64,000 nt of DNA from Micromonospora arborensis. Lineage in GTDB: Bacteria > Actinomycetota > Actinomycetes > Mycobacteriales > Micromonosporaceae. The notes beneath the pieces are model-generated. The model worked only from the letters and a program-made list of their open reading frames with translations, made no database searches and was not told where the DNA came from. Made by a program: the position numbers and the translations under genes. The stretch spans positions 90,384 through 154,383 of the forward strand of contig NZ_PYBV01000013.1 of NCBI RefSeq assembly GCF_003205615.1, written 5' to 3'. This document shows positions 16,908 to 26,879 of the stretch, piece by piece; the stretch's first letter is position 1; each line of letters starts with the position of its first letter.

Positions 16908-18046
16908 CGGGCCACCCCCACGGATGCGATGTCCTCGGCGTAGAGCGCGGCACGCTCCGCAGCGCCCAGATGACAGGCGACCAGGTGGCCGGTTGCCTCG
17001 GCCAAGCCCGCCGCGTCGGTTGCGTCGGCCGCGTCGACGGGGCGCAGCGCGGGTACCTCGCTCTGGGACCGGCCGCCGGTGCGGTCCGCGTACCGGCAGC
17101 GTGGGTGGAACGCGCAGCCAGGCGGCAGGTTGATCAGGCTGGGCGGGTTACCCCGGATCGGCAACAGGTCCGCGTCCGCGTCGCCGTGCAGCGACGGCAC
17201 GCTGGAGAGCAACCCCCAGGTGTACGGGTGCTGCGGCGCGCGGAGCACCTGCTCCACGCTGCCCCGCTCGACGGCACGCCCGCCGTACATGACCAGCACC
17301 TCGTCGGCGACCTGGCCAACCACGCCGAGGTCGTGGGTGATCAGGATGATCGCGGAGTGGAACTCGGCCTGCAGGTCGGCGAGCAGGTCCAGGATCTGCG
17401 CCTGCACGGTGACGTCCAGTGCGGTGGTCGGCTCGTCCGCGATCAGCAAAGCCGGGTCGTTGACCAGGGACATCGCGATCATCGCCCGTTGCCGCATACC
17501 GCCGGAGAACTCGTGCGGGTACTGGTCGAAGCGACGCGCCGGCTGCGGAATGCCGACCCGGTCGAGCATGTCGATCGCTCGCTGGCGGGCCGCGCGCCGG
17601 CTGGCCTTCGGGTGGTGCACCCGGTACGCCTCGGCGATCTGCCGGCCCACCGTGTAGTAGGGGTGCAGTGCCGACAGTGGATCCTGGAAGATCATCGCCA
17701 TGTCCCGACCGCGCAGCCGACGTACCTCCTCGTCGGCGAGGCCGACCACCTGCCGGCCACCGACGGAGATCTCCCCGGTGATGGTGGTCCGCTTGGGATC
17801 GTGCAGGCCGAGGATGGCCAACGAGGTGACGCTCTTGCCGGAGCCGGACTCACCGACGATGCCGAGGGTGCGGCCCCGTTCGACGGCGAACGACACCCCG
17901 TCGACCGCGCGCACCACGCCGTCCTCGGTGTCGAACCGGACCCGCAGGTCGCTCACCCGCAGGTAGGCGTCCTCGTTGGCGCGCTGCGCCGGCACGGTGG
18001 GATGGTCGTCCGGCTTCCCGGACGGCGCCGGATCCGAGCTGTCCAC
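16904..18046 (-). CDS. ABC transporter ATP-binding protein, DppD/OppD type
   Basis: 380 aa. It has Walker [11 protein letters not shown], signature [16 protein letters not shown], Walker [13 protein letters not shown] and the C-terminal oligopeptide-transport domain with [20 protein letters not shown]. It is the first gene of the five-gene importer operon; its stop overlaps the next ATPase start (ATGA). The upstream 228 bp (18047-18274) separates it from the divergent Uma2-like gene, probably contains both promoters, and shows no gene. Confidence 0.92.
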   Translation of the reverse strand: MDSSDPAPSGKPDDHPTVPAQRANEDAYLRVSDLRVRFDTEDGVVRAVDGVSFAVERGRTLGIVGESGSGKSVTSLAILGLHDPKRTTITGEISVGGRQVVGLADEEVRRLRGRDMAMIFQDPLSALHPYYTVGRQIAEAYRVHHPKASRRAARQRAIDMLDRVGIPQPARRFDQYPHEFSGGMRQRAMIAMSLVNDPALLIADEPTTALDVTVQAQILDLLADLQAEFHSAIILITHDLGVVGQVADEVLVMYGGRAVERGSVEQVLRAPQHPYTWGLLSSVPSLHGDADADLLPIRGNPPSLINLPPGCAFHPRCRYADRTGGRSQSEVPALRPVDAADATDAAGLAEATGHLVACHLGAAERAALYAEDIASVGVAR

Positions 18047-18274
18047 GGCGGCCTCCCTCAGTGACGAAGAGAACTTACAACAAAGTCCCGAGGGTGAAAA
18101 TAAGCTACAAGGTCGGCACCTGTCAGCGTGCCCGAGCGTAACGAGTCAGCATCGGCCTCGCATCCCCCGCCACCTCCCCCAGCAGGGCCATTCATGGCAG
18201 TGATCGCACGTCAGGTGCGACCATGGTGTCGGCAGTACCGGGAGGATTCCCGCCGGCACGACGTGGAGGTGACG

Positions 18275-18823
18275 ATGCCCGCGGCGGTGTTCAACCACGA
18301 AGGCCCGTGGACCGAAGAGGATTACCTCGCCCTCGGCGAGACGCAGCAACGCGTCGAACTTTTCGACGGGAGCCTTCACGTGACCCCAGCCCCCACCCCC
18401 CGGCACCAGAACATCTCCGGCGAACTACGCGCGGCGCTCCGTACTCCTGCTCGTGACGCCGGACTACACGTGCTGGAAGCGGTGAACGTCCGCCTCAGGC
18501 CCGGCCGGATCCCCATCCCCGACCTCGTGATCACCGGTCCGATCGACTTCGACGAACTCAACGTCGAGGCGAGTGACGTACGGCTGGTATGCGAGATCAT
18601 TTCGCCGAGCAACGCGTCGACGGACAAGGTGCTCAAGATGCATTATTACGCCGCCGCCGGGATCGAGTGGTACCTGCTGGTGGAGCAGGGGAACGGCACG
18701 CTGCATCTCTACCGCCGGCAGGGCAGCCACTACACCGAGCAGTCCGTGACCAGGCCGGGAGATCTGCTCATACTCACCGAGCCGGTGAAGGCCAGCATTC
18801 GGCCGGAGGAGTTGCTTCCCTGA
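18275..18823 (+). CDS. Uma2 family (DUF820) putative nuclease
   Basis: 182 aa from the ATG at 18275, chosen because GGAGG lies 7 bp before it; longer frames reach 18128 without family similarity. The Uma2/DUF820 restriction-endonuclease-like fold shows VELFDGSLHVTPAP.TPRHQ (Glu of the active site, then the conserved H-Q), IPIPDLVIT (catalytic Asp) and CEIISPSN (E-x-x, normally E-V-x-S-P-S). These proteins are widespread in actinobacteria and cyanobacteria, and their biological role is unclear. Confidence 0.8.
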   Translation: MPAAVFNHEGPWTEEDYLALGETQQRVELFDGSLHVTPAPTPRHQNISGELRAALRTPARDAGLHVLEAVNVRLRPGRIPIPDLVITGPIDFDELNVEASDVRLVCEIISPSNASTDKVLKMHYYAAAGIEWYLLVEQGNGTLHLYRRQGSHYTEQSVTRPGDLLILTEPVKASIRPEELLP

Positions 18824-18855
18824 CGGAGGCGGCCGGCTGCCCTAGGGTCGGTCGC

Positions 18856-20292
18856 ATGACCGAGTTCGACGCGGCTTCCACCGCCGTCCAAGCCGCCCTC
18901 GATGCGGGCGCACGGTACGCCGATGCCCGGGTGATGCATCGTCGCTACGAGTCGATGACCGCGCGCAACGGGGATGTGGAAGAGCTGACCCAGGACGAGA
19001 GCATCGGGCTCGGTGTCCGGGCGCTGGTCGGGGCGAGTTGGGGCTTCTACGCCGTACCCGATCTCTCGGACGCTGCCGCCCGCGACGCCGGCCGACGTGC
19101 GGCACGGACGGCGATGGCCAGCGCGCGGGTGCCCGGCCCATCGGTCGACCTGGTGCCGGTCGAGGCGGTCACCGCCAGTTGGGCCTCCGGTTGTGAGATC
19201 GATCCGCTCGGGGTGCCCCTGTCGGACAAGGGTGACCTGCTGGTCGGCGCTACTCGCACGATGGCCGAGCACGGCGCGGACCTGGCCGAGGGCCTGTACC
19301 AGATCTGGGACACGGCAAAGTGGTTCGTCTCCAGCGAGGGGCACCGGATCGACCAGCGGATCCGGGAGTGCGGCGGCGGCATCTCCGCCACCTCCATCGG
19401 TGCCGGCGAGACGCAGCGCCGGTCCTGGCCGAGCTACCGAGGGCAGTACGGCACCACCGGCTGGGAGTTGGTCGAGTCGCTCGACCTGGCCGCGCACGCC
19501 GCGCAGATCGCCGAGGAGTCCAGGGCGCTGCTCACCGCACCGCCCTGCCCGGCCGGCGAGACCGATCTGATCCTCGGCGGCGAACAGTTGGCCCTGCAGA
19601 TCCACGAGTCGGTCGGTCACGCCATCGAGCTGGATCGGATCCTCGGCTGGGAGGCCGCGTTCGCCGGTACGTCCTGGCTGGACCTGGCCCAGCTCGGCTC
19701 GCTGCGCTACGGCTCCGAGCTGATGAACATCACCATCGACCCGACGATCCCGGGCGCGCTGGGCAGCTTCGGTTTCGACGACGAGGGCTCCCCGGCGGTC
19801 AAGCGGGACGCGGTCCGCGACGGCCGCTGGGTGGGTGTGCTCGCCGGGCGGGATTCCGCCGCCATGGCCAGCCTGGACTACGGCGGCAGCGTACGGGCCG
19901 ACGGGTGGGCCCGGTTGCCGATGGTGCGGATGACCAACGTCGGTCTGGAACCCGGCCCGCACACTCTGGACGAGATCATCGCTGCGACCGACGACGGTGT
20001 GCTGATGGACCTCAACCGGTCCTGGTCGATCGACGACAAGCGACTCAACTTCCAGTTCGGCTGCGAGGTCGGCTGGGAGATCAAGAAGGGTCGGCGAGGG
20101 CGGATGCTGCGCAATCCCACGTACACCGGAATCGGCCCGCTCTTCTGGCGGTCGATGGACATGCTGTCCAGCGAGACGGTCTCCTGGGGCACGCCCAACT
20201 GCGGCAAGGGCCAGCCCGGCCAGACCGGGCACACCGGCCACCCGGCCGCGCCGGCCCGGTTCAGGAACGTCCGGGTAGGAGTTTCGGCGTGA
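18856..20292 (+). CDS. tldD: TldD, metalloprotease subunit
   Basis: 478 aa from the ATG at 18856, 32 bp after the Uma2-like gene. The zinc motif HESVGHAIE (His250) is the TldD H-E-x-x-x-H active site, and the conserved tail GCEVGWEIKKGRRGRMLRNPTY-type region follows. TldD pairs with TldE to form a heterodimeric protease that degrades unfolded peptides; it has been linked to peptide-antibiotic maturation and CcdA turnover in other bacteria. Its stop overlaps tldE by 4 bp (GTGA). Confidence 0.93.
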   Translation: MTEFDAASTAVQAALDAGARYADARVMHRRYESMTARNGDVEELTQDESIGLGVRALVGASWGFYAVPDLSDAAARDAGRRAARTAMASARVPGPSVDLVPVEAVTASWASGCEIDPLGVPLSDKGDLLVGATRTMAEHGADLAEGLYQIWDTAKWFVSSEGHRIDQRIRECGGGISATSIGAGETQRRSWPSYRGQYGTTGWELVESLDLAAHAAQIAEESRALLTAPPCPAGETDLILGGEQLALQIHESVGHAIELDRILGWEAAFAGTSWLDLAQLGSLRYGSELMNITIDPTIPGALGSFGFDDEGSPAVKRDAVRDGRWVGVLAGRDSAAMASLDYGGSVRADGWARLPMVRMTNVGLEPGPHTLDEIIAATDDGVLMDLNRSWSIDDKRLNFQFGCEVGWEIKKGRRGRMLRNPTYTGIGPLFWRSMDMLSSETVSWGTPNCGKGQPGQTGHTGHPAAPARFRNVRVGVSA

Positions 20293-21695
20293 GCGGGCCT
20301 ACCGAATTGGAGCTGGCTGGGCAGGTCATCGAGCTGGTCCGGCGCCTCGGCGGCCCGACCGCGCAGGCCGAGGCGGTGGTGACGCGCGCGGATCTGGCGT
20401 TGACCCGGTTCGCCAACTCGGCCATCCACCAGAACGTCGCCGAGTCGACCGTCGGAGTTCGGCTCCGGCTGCACGTCGACGGTCGGACGGCCGCGGGCAG
20501 CGCAAGCGTGGTCACCGCCGACGGCCTGCGCGCGCTGGTGGAGCGCACCCTGACCGCGGCGCGGCTCTGCCCGCCCGACCCGGGCTGGCCGGGGCTGGCA
20601 CCGCCCGCGCCCACACCGGACGCTCCGGGAGTCGACGAGGCCACCGCGTACGCCGAGCCGGATCAGCGGGCCGACCGGGTCGGAGCGTTCGTGGCCGCCG
20701 CCGGGGGCCTCAGCACGGCGGGATACTGCCGCACCGCACACCGCTCGTCGGCGTTCGCCAACTCGGCCGGGCACACCGCGCAGGGCCGCTCCGCGGAGGC
20801 GGCGATGGACGGCATCGCCCGGCGCGACGGCGCGGACGGGGTGGCCCGCCGCTACGCCGACCGGCTCTCCGACCTCGACGGCGCCGAGTTGGGCGCGCAG
20901 GCGGCGGCGAAGGCGCGAGCGGCGGTCGACCCGGTCGAGCTGCCGCCGGGGCGCTACGAGGTGGTGTTCGAGCCGGCCGCCGTGGCGGACCTGCTGCAGA
21001 ACCTCTCCTGGTACGGCTTCAACGGCAAGCGGTACGCCGAGCGGCAGTCGTTCGCCGAGCCGGGGACGGCCCAGTTCGACTCGACGGTGACCCTGGTGGA
21101 CGACCCGCTGGGCTCGTCGGGTCTACCGTTCGACGCCGAAGGCACCGGTCGACGGGCGCTGACCCTGGTCGAGGCGGGCACCACCCGCGCGGTGACACAC
21201 GACCGGCGGACGGCCGCCGAGGCGGGCGCGGAGTCCACCGGGCACGCCACCGCGGGTGCGGCCACCTGGGGTCCGATGCCCCGCAACCTGCGCCTCTCCG
21301 GCGCTGCGGCTGGCCCGGCCAGCCCGGTTGGCCGGAGCACCACCGGCACGGCGGCCGGTGCGGTGGTCGACACGGACACCGCGGCGCTGGTCGCTGGCGT
21401 ACGCCGAGGGTTGTTGGTCAGCGATCTCTGGTACACCCGGGTGCTGGACCCGAAGAGCCTCGTCGTCACCGGGTTGACCCGCAACGGTGTCTGGCTGATC
21501 GAGGACGGCACCGTCGTGCGGGCGGTACGCGACCTGCGGTTCACCGAGTCGTACCCGCGGGCTCTCGGGCCCGGGGCGGTGCTCGGGCTGGGCGCGCGGG
21601 AGGTGCGCCAACCGGACCGGGTGGACGGTGTGTGGTGGGCTGCGCCCTCGCTGCGACTGGCGTCCTGGCACTTCACCGGAGGTGCTTCCGGCTGA
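20289..21695 (+). CDS. tldE: TldE/PmbA, non-catalytic partner of TldD
   Basis: 468 aa from the GTG at 20289. It shares the TldD-like N-terminal domain (TRFANSAIHQNVAESTVGVRLRL) but has no H-E-x-x-x-H motif, as expected for TldE. The C-terminal part, SDLWYTRVLDPKSLVVTGLTRNGVWLIEDG, is characteristic. It should form the substrate channel of the TldD/TldE protease. Long alternative frames covering the same DNA are shadows. Confidence 0.93.
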   Translation: MSGPTELELAGQVIELVRRLGGPTAQAEAVVTRADLALTRFANSAIHQNVAESTVGVRLRLHVDGRTAAGSASVVTADGLRALVERTLTAARLCPPDPGWPGLAPPAPTPDAPGVDEATAYAEPDQRADRVGAFVAAAGGLSTAGYCRTAHRSSAFANSAGHTAQGRSAEAAMDGIARRDGADGVARRYADRLSDLDGAELGAQAAAKARAAVDPVELPPGRYEVVFEPAAVADLLQNLSWYGFNGKRYAERQSFAEPGTAQFDSTVTLVDDPLGSSGLPFDAEGTGRRALTLVEAGTTRAVTHDRRTAAEAGAESTGHATAGAATWGPMPRNLRLSGAAAGPASPVGRSTTGTAAGAVVDTDTAALVAGVRRGLLVSDLWYTRVLDPKSLVVTGLTRNGVWLIEDGTVVRAVRDLRFTESYPRALGPGAVLGLGAREVRQPDRVDGVWWAAPSLRLASWHFTGGASG

Positions 21696-21949
21696 CCGGG
21701 GTGACGTTTCTCGACGAACGCCATCGACCGGCGTGCCGACGGCTTTTCCGCAGGCCAGACACACGGGACGCTCCCTTGCGCGGACGGCTCGCAGAGATCG
21801 GCGTAACGTGTGTCACTTAGCTGCGTCGGTCGATCCGGCGCAGTCGTTGGTGTGCGCATGACGTGGCAGCGGGTGCGGGTTCGCCGGTCCGCGTGCCGAC
21901 CGGAGAAAGAGCAGCCCGCCCGTACGGGCCCGTCGAGGAGACGACTCGA

Positions 21950-22756
21950 ATGACTTCAACGGCAACGAGGCCGCGGGGAGCGCGGGCGCGCGCCGCCATC
22001 GCGGCGAAGACGTTGCGTACCGACCGCTGGTGGTTCGCCCCGCTGATCACCGTGATCGGGCTCAGCGCCTGGGTCGCGTACGCGACGGTCCGGGTCTTCC
22101 AGCACGACAACTACTGGGTGGACGCGTACCACTACCTGACCCCGTTCTACTCCCCGTGCGTGACCGACCGGTGCGTCGAGGCAGCCTCGCACTTCGGCCG
22201 GTTCCTGCCCGGTTGGTGGGTCATCCCGGATGCCGCGCTGACCCTGCCGTTCCTGCTGCTGTTCCGGCTCACCTGCTACTACTACCGCAAGGCCTACTAC
22301 CGGTCGTTCTGGCTGTCGCCGCCGGCCTGCGCCGTGCCGGACGGTCACAAGGAGTACGCCGGTGAGACCCGCTTCCCGCTGCTCGGTCAGAACCTGCACC
22401 GCTACTTCTTCTACGCCGCGGCGATCATCTCGCTGATCAACACCTGGGACGCGATCCTCGCCTTCCACTCGCCGAAGGGCTTCGGCTTCGGGCTGGGCAA
22501 CATCATCCTGCTGGTCAACGTGGTGGCGCTCTGGGCGTACACGATCTCCTGCCACTCGTGCCGGCACATCATCGGTGGCCGGCTCAAGCACTTCTCCAAG
22601 CACCCGGTGCGGTACCGGGCCTGGACGTTCGTCTCGGCCCTGAACGTCCGGCACATGCAGCTCGCCTGGATCACCCTCGGCACCCTGGCGCTGGCCGACT
22701 TCTACATCATGGCGCTCGCGGCCGAGTGGTTCTCCGACCTGCGGTTCATCAACTAA
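21950..22756 (+). CDS. sdhC: Succinate dehydrogenase membrane anchor subunit
   Basis: 268 aa from the ATG at 21950 (GAGGAG upstream; an in-frame start at 21863 is possible but less supported). It has five hydrophobic helices with several His (for example HRYFFYAAAI, CHSCRHIIGG and NVRHMQLAW), which in this single-polypeptide anchor type bind haem b and quinone. It forms the membrane part of complex II for the following SdhA and SdhB. The 254 bp upstream (21696-21949) contain no gene and presumably carry the operon promoter. Confidence 0.88.
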   Translation: MTSTATRPRGARARAAIAAKTLRTDRWWFAPLITVIGLSAWVAYATVRVFQHDNYWVDAYHYLTPFYSPCVTDRCVEAASHFGRFLPGWWVIPDAALTLPFLLLFRLTCYYYRKAYYRSFWLSPPACAVPDGHKEYAGETRFPLLGQNLHRYFFYAAAIISLINTWDAILAFHSPKGFGFGLGNIILLVNVVALWAYTISCHSCRHIIGGRLKHFSKHPVRYRAWTFVSALNVRHMQLAWITLGTLALADFYIMALAAEWFSDLRFIN

Positions 22757-22768
22757 AGGGCCCCTGAC

Positions 22769-24697
22769 ATGACCACTACCACTCGTATCGAACGACACCA
22801 CTACGACGTCGTCGTCATCGGGGCCGGCGGCGCCGGTCTGCGCGCGGCGATCGAGGCCCGGCTGGCCGGCAAGAAGACCGCGATCATCTCCAAGTCGCTC
22901 TTCGGCAAGGCGCACACGGTGATGGCCGAGGGCGGCGCGGCCGCCGCGATGGGCAACGTGAACAGCCGGGACAACTGGCAGGTGCACTTCCGCGACACCA
23001 TGCGCGGCGGCAAGTTCCTCAACAACTTCCGGATGGCCGAGCTGCACGCGAAGGAGTCGCCGCAGCGGATCTGGGAGCTGGAGACGTACGGTGCGCTCTT
23101 CGACCGCACCAAGGACGGCAAGATCTCCCAGCGCAACTTCGGCGGTCACGAGTACCCGCGCCTGGCGCACGTGGGCGACCGGACCGGCCTGGAGCTGATC
23201 CGCACCCTCCAGCAGAAGATCGTCTCGCTGCAGCAGGAGGACCAGCGGGAGTTCGGCTCGTACGACGCCCGGATCCGGGTCTTCTCCGAGACCACCATCA
23301 CCGAGCTGCTGCTCGACGGTGACCGGGTCGCCGGCGCGTTCGGCTACTACCGCGAGTCGGGTGAGTTCGTCCTCTTCGAGGCGCCGGCCGTCGTGCTGGC
23401 CACCGGCGGCGTCGGTCGCTCCTACAAGGTCACCTCGAACTCGTGGGAGTACACCGGGGACGGGCACGCGTTGGCGCTGCGCGCCGGGGCGACGCTGATC
23501 AACATGGAGTTCCTGCAGTTCCACCCGACCGGCATGGTCTGGCCGCCCTCGGTGAAGGGCATCCTGGTCACCGAATCGGTACGCGGCGACGGTGGCGTAC
23601 TGAAGAACTCCGACGGCAAGCGGTTCATGTTCGACTACGTCCCCGACGTCTTCCGCAAGCAGTACGCGGAGACCGAGGAGGAGGCGGACCGCTGGTACAC
23701 CGACCCGGACAACAACCGCCGCCCGCCGGAGCTGCTGCCCCGCGACGAGGTGGCCCGCGCGATCAACAGTGAGGTCAAGGCCGGCCGGGGCTCCCCCGCC
23801 GGTGGCGTCTTCCTGGACATCGCGAGCCGGCGTTCCGCCGACGAGATCCGCCGACGGTTGCCGTCGATGTACCACCAGTTCAAGGAGCTGGCCGACGTCG
23901 ACATCACCGCGGAGCCGATGGAGGTCGGGCCGACCTGCCACTACGTGATGGGCGGCGTGGAGGTGGACCCGGACTCGGGTGCCGCCTTCGGCCACGTACG
24001 CGGACTGTTCGCCGCCGGCGAGGTCTCCGGTGGTATGCACGGCTCCAACCGGCTGGGCGGCAACTCGCTGTCCGACCTGCTGGTCTTCGGCAAGCGGGCG
24101 GGCGGGCACGCGGCCAGCTACGCCGACGGGCTGGCCGCCCGGCCGAAGGTGGCCGTGGACGCGGTCGAGGCTGCGGTGGAGACCGCGCTCGCCCCGCTGC
24201 AGCGGGACACCGGCGAGAGCCCGTACACCCTGCAGCAGGACCTCCAGGTGGTCATGGGGGATCTGGTGGGGATCATCCGCCGGGAGGGCGAACTGGCTGA
24301 CGCGCTCCGGCGGCTCGCCGAGTTGCGCGAGCGGGTGGCCAAGGTCAGCGCGTTCGGCGGTCGGCGCTACAACCCGGGCTGGCACCTGGCGCTGGACCTG
24401 CGCAACATGCTGGTGGTCTCGGAGTGCACCGCGAAGGCGGCGCTGGAGCGGCAGGAGTCACGTGGCGGGCACACCCGGGAGGACTATCCGGCGATGGAGC
24501 CGAAGTGGCGGCAGGTCAACCTGGTCTGCTCGTTGGACGGTGACACCGTGCAGCTGACCCGCAAGCCGCTGCCGAAGATGCGGCCGGAGCTGATCGGCCT
24601 CTTCGACCGGGCCGAGCTGGGCAAGTACCTCACCGACGAGGAGCTCGCTGACTTCGACGCCCTCGTCGCCGACGCTGGAGAGGCGGACAACCGATGA
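22769..24697 (+). CDS. sdhA: Succinate dehydrogenase flavoprotein subunit
   Basis: 642 aa. The FAD dinucleotide fold VVVIGAGGAGLRAAIEARLAG is followed by AHTVMAEGG (the His used for covalent FAD). Then come the substrate site FLQFHPTGM and the active region ESVRGDGG, and the C-terminal Arg/His region GGNSLSDLLVFGKRAG. It oxidises succinate to fumarate at the cytoplasmic face, passing electrons to SdhB. It is preceded by sdhC (12 bp) and overlaps sdhB by 4 bp. Confidence 0.95.
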   Translation: MTTTTRIERHHYDVVVIGAGGAGLRAAIEARLAGKKTAIISKSLFGKAHTVMAEGGAAAAMGNVNSRDNWQVHFRDTMRGGKFLNNFRMAELHAKESPQRIWELETYGALFDRTKDGKISQRNFGGHEYPRLAHVGDRTGLELIRTLQQKIVSLQQEDQREFGSYDARIRVFSETTITELLLDGDRVAGAFGYYRESGEFVLFEAPAVVLATGGVGRSYKVTSNSWEYTGDGHALALRAGATLINMEFLQFHPTGMVWPPSVKGILVTESVRGDGGVLKNSDGKRFMFDYVPDVFRKQYAETEEEADRWYTDPDNNRRPPELLPRDEVARAINSEVKAGRGSPAGGVFLDIASRRSADEIRRRLPSMYHQFKELADVDITAEPMEVGPTCHYVMGGVEVDPDSGAAFGHVRGLFAAGEVSGGMHGSNRLGGNSLSDLLVFGKRAGGHAASYADGLAARPKVAVDAVEAAVETALAPLQRDTGESPYTLQQDLQVVMGDLVGIIRREGELADALRRLAELRERVAKVSAFGGRRYNPGWHLALDLRNMLVVSECTAKAALERQESRGGHTREDYPAMEPKWRQVNLVCSLDGDTVQLTRKPLPKMRPELIGLFDRAELGKYLTDEELADFDALVADAGEADNR

Positions 24698-25758
24698 GCG
24701 CGAAGCGTCAGTTCCGGATCTGGCGGGGTGACGAGACCGGCGGGGACCTGCAGGACTACATGGTCGAGGTGAACGAGGGCGAGGTCGTCCTCGACGTCAT
24801 CCATCGCCTGCAGGCCACCGACGCGCCCGACCTGGCCTGCCGCTGGAACTGCAAGGCCGGCAAGTGCGGCTCCTGCTCCATGGAGATCAACGGTAAGCCG
24901 CGGTTGGGCTGCATGACCCGGATGTCGACCTTCGGCGACGAGGAGACCGTCACGGTCACCCCGCTGCGTACCTTCCCGGTCATCCGGGACCTGGTCACCG
25001 ACGTCTCGTTCAACTACGAGAAGGCCCGGGAGACCCCGGCGTTCGCCCCGCCGGCGGACGTGGCTCCGGGTGACTACCGGATGCAGCAGGTCGACGTCGA
25101 GCGCTCGCAGGAGTTCCGCAAGTGCATCGAGTGCTTCCTGTGCCAGACGGTCTGCCATGTGATTCGTGATCATGACGAGAACAAGCAGGCGTTCTCCGGC
25201 CCGCGATACTTCATCCGCGCGGCCGAGCTGGACATGCACCCGCTGGACAGCCGGACCGACCGCAAGGAGTACGCGCAGGCCGAACAGGGCCTCGGATTCT
25301 GCAACATCACCAAGTGCTGCACCGAGGTTTGCCCCGAGCACATCAAGATCACTGATAACGGGATCATCCCCATGAAGGAACGGGTCGTCGACCGCAGGTA
25401 CGATCCCCTTGTGTGGCTTGGTAGCAAGATCTTCCGTCGGGGCGAGACGCCCCAGACCAGCGTGACCACCGCCCGTCAGGGCTCGGCGACGCCGGGCTCA
25501 GCCCGGGGCGGGGTCCACTCGCACGCGGGTGGCTCCCACGACCCGCGGGCTGAGGCGCAGGCGCAGAGCGGCGTCAACTGGCACCGGGAGGTGCCCCACC
25601 CGACCGCTCCCTCAGTCGACGACCGGGGCAAGCTGCCGCTGACCGAACTCACCTTCGACCGGGCCGCCGCGCCGTCGCCGTTCGGCGACGACGTGACCTT
25701 CCCGCTGCCTCCGGAGCACCTCAACTTCGCGCACCCGGAGCAGGACAACAAGCACTGA
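24694..25758 (+). CDS. sdhB: Succinate dehydrogenase iron-sulfur subunit with a long C-terminal tail
   Basis: 354 aa. The [2Fe-2S] ligands lie in CRWNCKAGKCGSCSMEINGK through CM, and the [4Fe-4S]/[3Fe-4S] ligands in CIECFLCQTVCH and CCTEVCPEHIKI. The enzyme core ends near residue 250. The remaining ~100 residues are a low-complexity Gly/His/Pro-rich tail (for example GGVHSHAGGSHDPRAEAQAQ) absent from classical SdhB, but this kind of extension is familiar from actinobacteria. It transfers electrons from SdhA to quinone through SdhC. Confidence 0.94.
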   Translation: MSAKRQFRIWRGDETGGDLQDYMVEVNEGEVVLDVIHRLQATDAPDLACRWNCKAGKCGSCSMEINGKPRLGCMTRMSTFGDEETVTVTPLRTFPVIRDLVTDVSFNYEKARETPAFAPPADVAPGDYRMQQVDVERSQEFRKCIECFLCQTVCHVIRDHDENKQAFSGPRYFIRAAELDMHPLDSRTDRKEYAQAEQGLGFCNITKCCTEVCPEHIKITDNGIIPMKERVVDRRYDPLVWLGSKIFRRGETPQTSVTTARQGSATPGSARGGVHSHAGGSHDPRAEAQAQSGVNWHREVPHPTAPSVDDRGKLPLTELTFDRAAAPSPFGDDVTFPLPPEHLNFAHPEQDNKH

Positions 25759-25868
25759 GCACCTCAACAACGACGGGGGCCGCGGCAACAGCCGCCGGCC
25801 CCCGTCCCATTCCCACCCCCACCCATCCCCACCGCCCCCTCCCCACCCTCCCTCCCCCTTTCTCACCA

Positions 25869-25929
25869 GTTGATCATGGGGTTATAGCTGCGACGCGCCG
25901 GCGAGGGCGGCTATAACCTCATGATCAAC
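25869..25929. terminator. 20-bp hairpin between sdhB and the convergent Nudix gene
   Basis: Arms 25869-25888 and 25910-25929 pair over 20 bp with one mismatch, with a 21-nt loop. They contain the TTGATCATG core, which I know as a recurrent intergenic palindrome in Micromonospora-like genomes (from memory). The placement between convergent genes fits a bidirectional terminator. The preceding 25790-25860 is a C-rich tract with no gene. Confidence 0.7.
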
Positions 25930-25946
25930 GGGGACTGGGGGGTGGG

Positions 25947-26387
25947 TTAGGTGGTTTTTAGTAGGGGGCGGAGGGCTGCGACTATGGGGGCGTCGGCCGG
26001 GAGCCAGGCGACCGAGTCCAGCTCGTCGGCGGCCAGCCAGCGGAGCGCGGAGTGTTCCAGGGCCTGCGGCTGGTCGCCGTGCAGCAGGCGCGCGGCGTAC
26101 ACCTTGAGCACCGAGCGGCCGTGTGCCATCCGTACGTTGCGGCCGACCCGGTCGCCGATCTCCACGCGTACGGCCAACTCCTCGGCGCACTCTCGGATCA
26201 GCGCGTCGGTCTCGGCCTCCCCCGGCTCGACCTTCCCGCCGGGAAACTCCCACATCCCCGCCACCTCCGGCGGGGCGGAACGCGCACAGGCCAGCACCCG
26301 CCCGTCCCGGATGATCGCCGCACCGACGATCACCTTCAGGTCCCGTCGTTCGGCTTGCCCGTCATCATTCGCCCGTTCGGTCCGCAC
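25947..26387 (-). CDS. Nudix hydrolase, MutT-like
   Basis: 146 aa. The Nudix box is complete, GGKVEPGEAETDALIRECAEEL (matching G-x5-E-x7-R-E-x-x-E-E; shown in part), with Ala in place of the final Gly. The upstream strand VIVGAAIIRDGRVLACARS and MWEFPGG match MutT-type 8-oxo-(d)GTP pyrophosphatases that sanitise the nucleotide pool. It is divergent from the PCD-like gene. Confidence 0.88.
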   Translation of the reverse strand: MRTERANDDGQAERRDLKVIVGAAIIRDGRVLACARSAPPEVAGMWEFPGGKVEPGEAETDALIRECAEELAVRVEIGDRVGRNVRMAHGRSVLKVYAARLLHGDQPQALEHSALRWLAADELDSVAWLPADAPIVAALRPLLKTT

Positions 26388-26570
26388 GGGCGTCCAGGGT
26401 GCCAGATCAATCGGCGGTTTGGGTACCGTAGCCGTCCGCTAGGCCAGCAGAACACGGAAGTGTGGGCGTGGACACCCCTTCCGGGCGGCGAGAGACTAGG
26501 GGACACCGACAAGACACGGGATGGCGACGATTTGGCCACGAGCCGACAACGGCGCTTGGGGGGTGCGGTG

Positions 26571-26879
26571 ATGCGCGTGCTGTTCAACAGCAGGGCCAAG
26601 CACGACTACCTTTCCGACGCGTTGACCTTGCTATCTGGTTGGACGCGCGAAGGTGAGCAGATCCGACGGACGCTCGCGATCGACGATACCCAACACGCCG
26701 CCCTGACTGAACGCGTCAAGGTCGTCGCGGACGCGCTGCACCTGCGTCCCGAGATCAGCCGTTCGCCCGACAGCACCCAGATCCGGGTCGGGCACGGCAA
26801 CGGCGAGCCACTGACCGAGGGTGAGGTCCTGTTGGCCGCCCGCATCGAGGACGCGTACCGGGCGGTCACCGAGTCCTGA
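26571..26879 (+). CDS. Pterin carbinolamine dehydratase-like protein
   Basis: 102 aa from the ATG at 26571. The pattern LSGWTREGEQIRRTLAIDD, then VKVVADALHLRPEI and LTEGEVLLAARIEDAY follows 4a-hydroxytetrahydrobiopterin dehydratase. The family's active site normally reads H-H-P, with a further His later; here it is LHLRPEI and the T-H motif is GHG, so catalytic residues appear partly lost. It may be a non-catalytic relative. The 3' end overlaps the convergent VOC gene by 14 bp. Confidence 0.6.
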   Translation: MRVLFNSRAKHDYLSDALTLLSGWTREGEQIRRTLAIDDTQHAALTERVKVVADALHLRPEISRSPDSTQIRVGHGNGEPLTEGEVLLAARIEDAYRAVTES

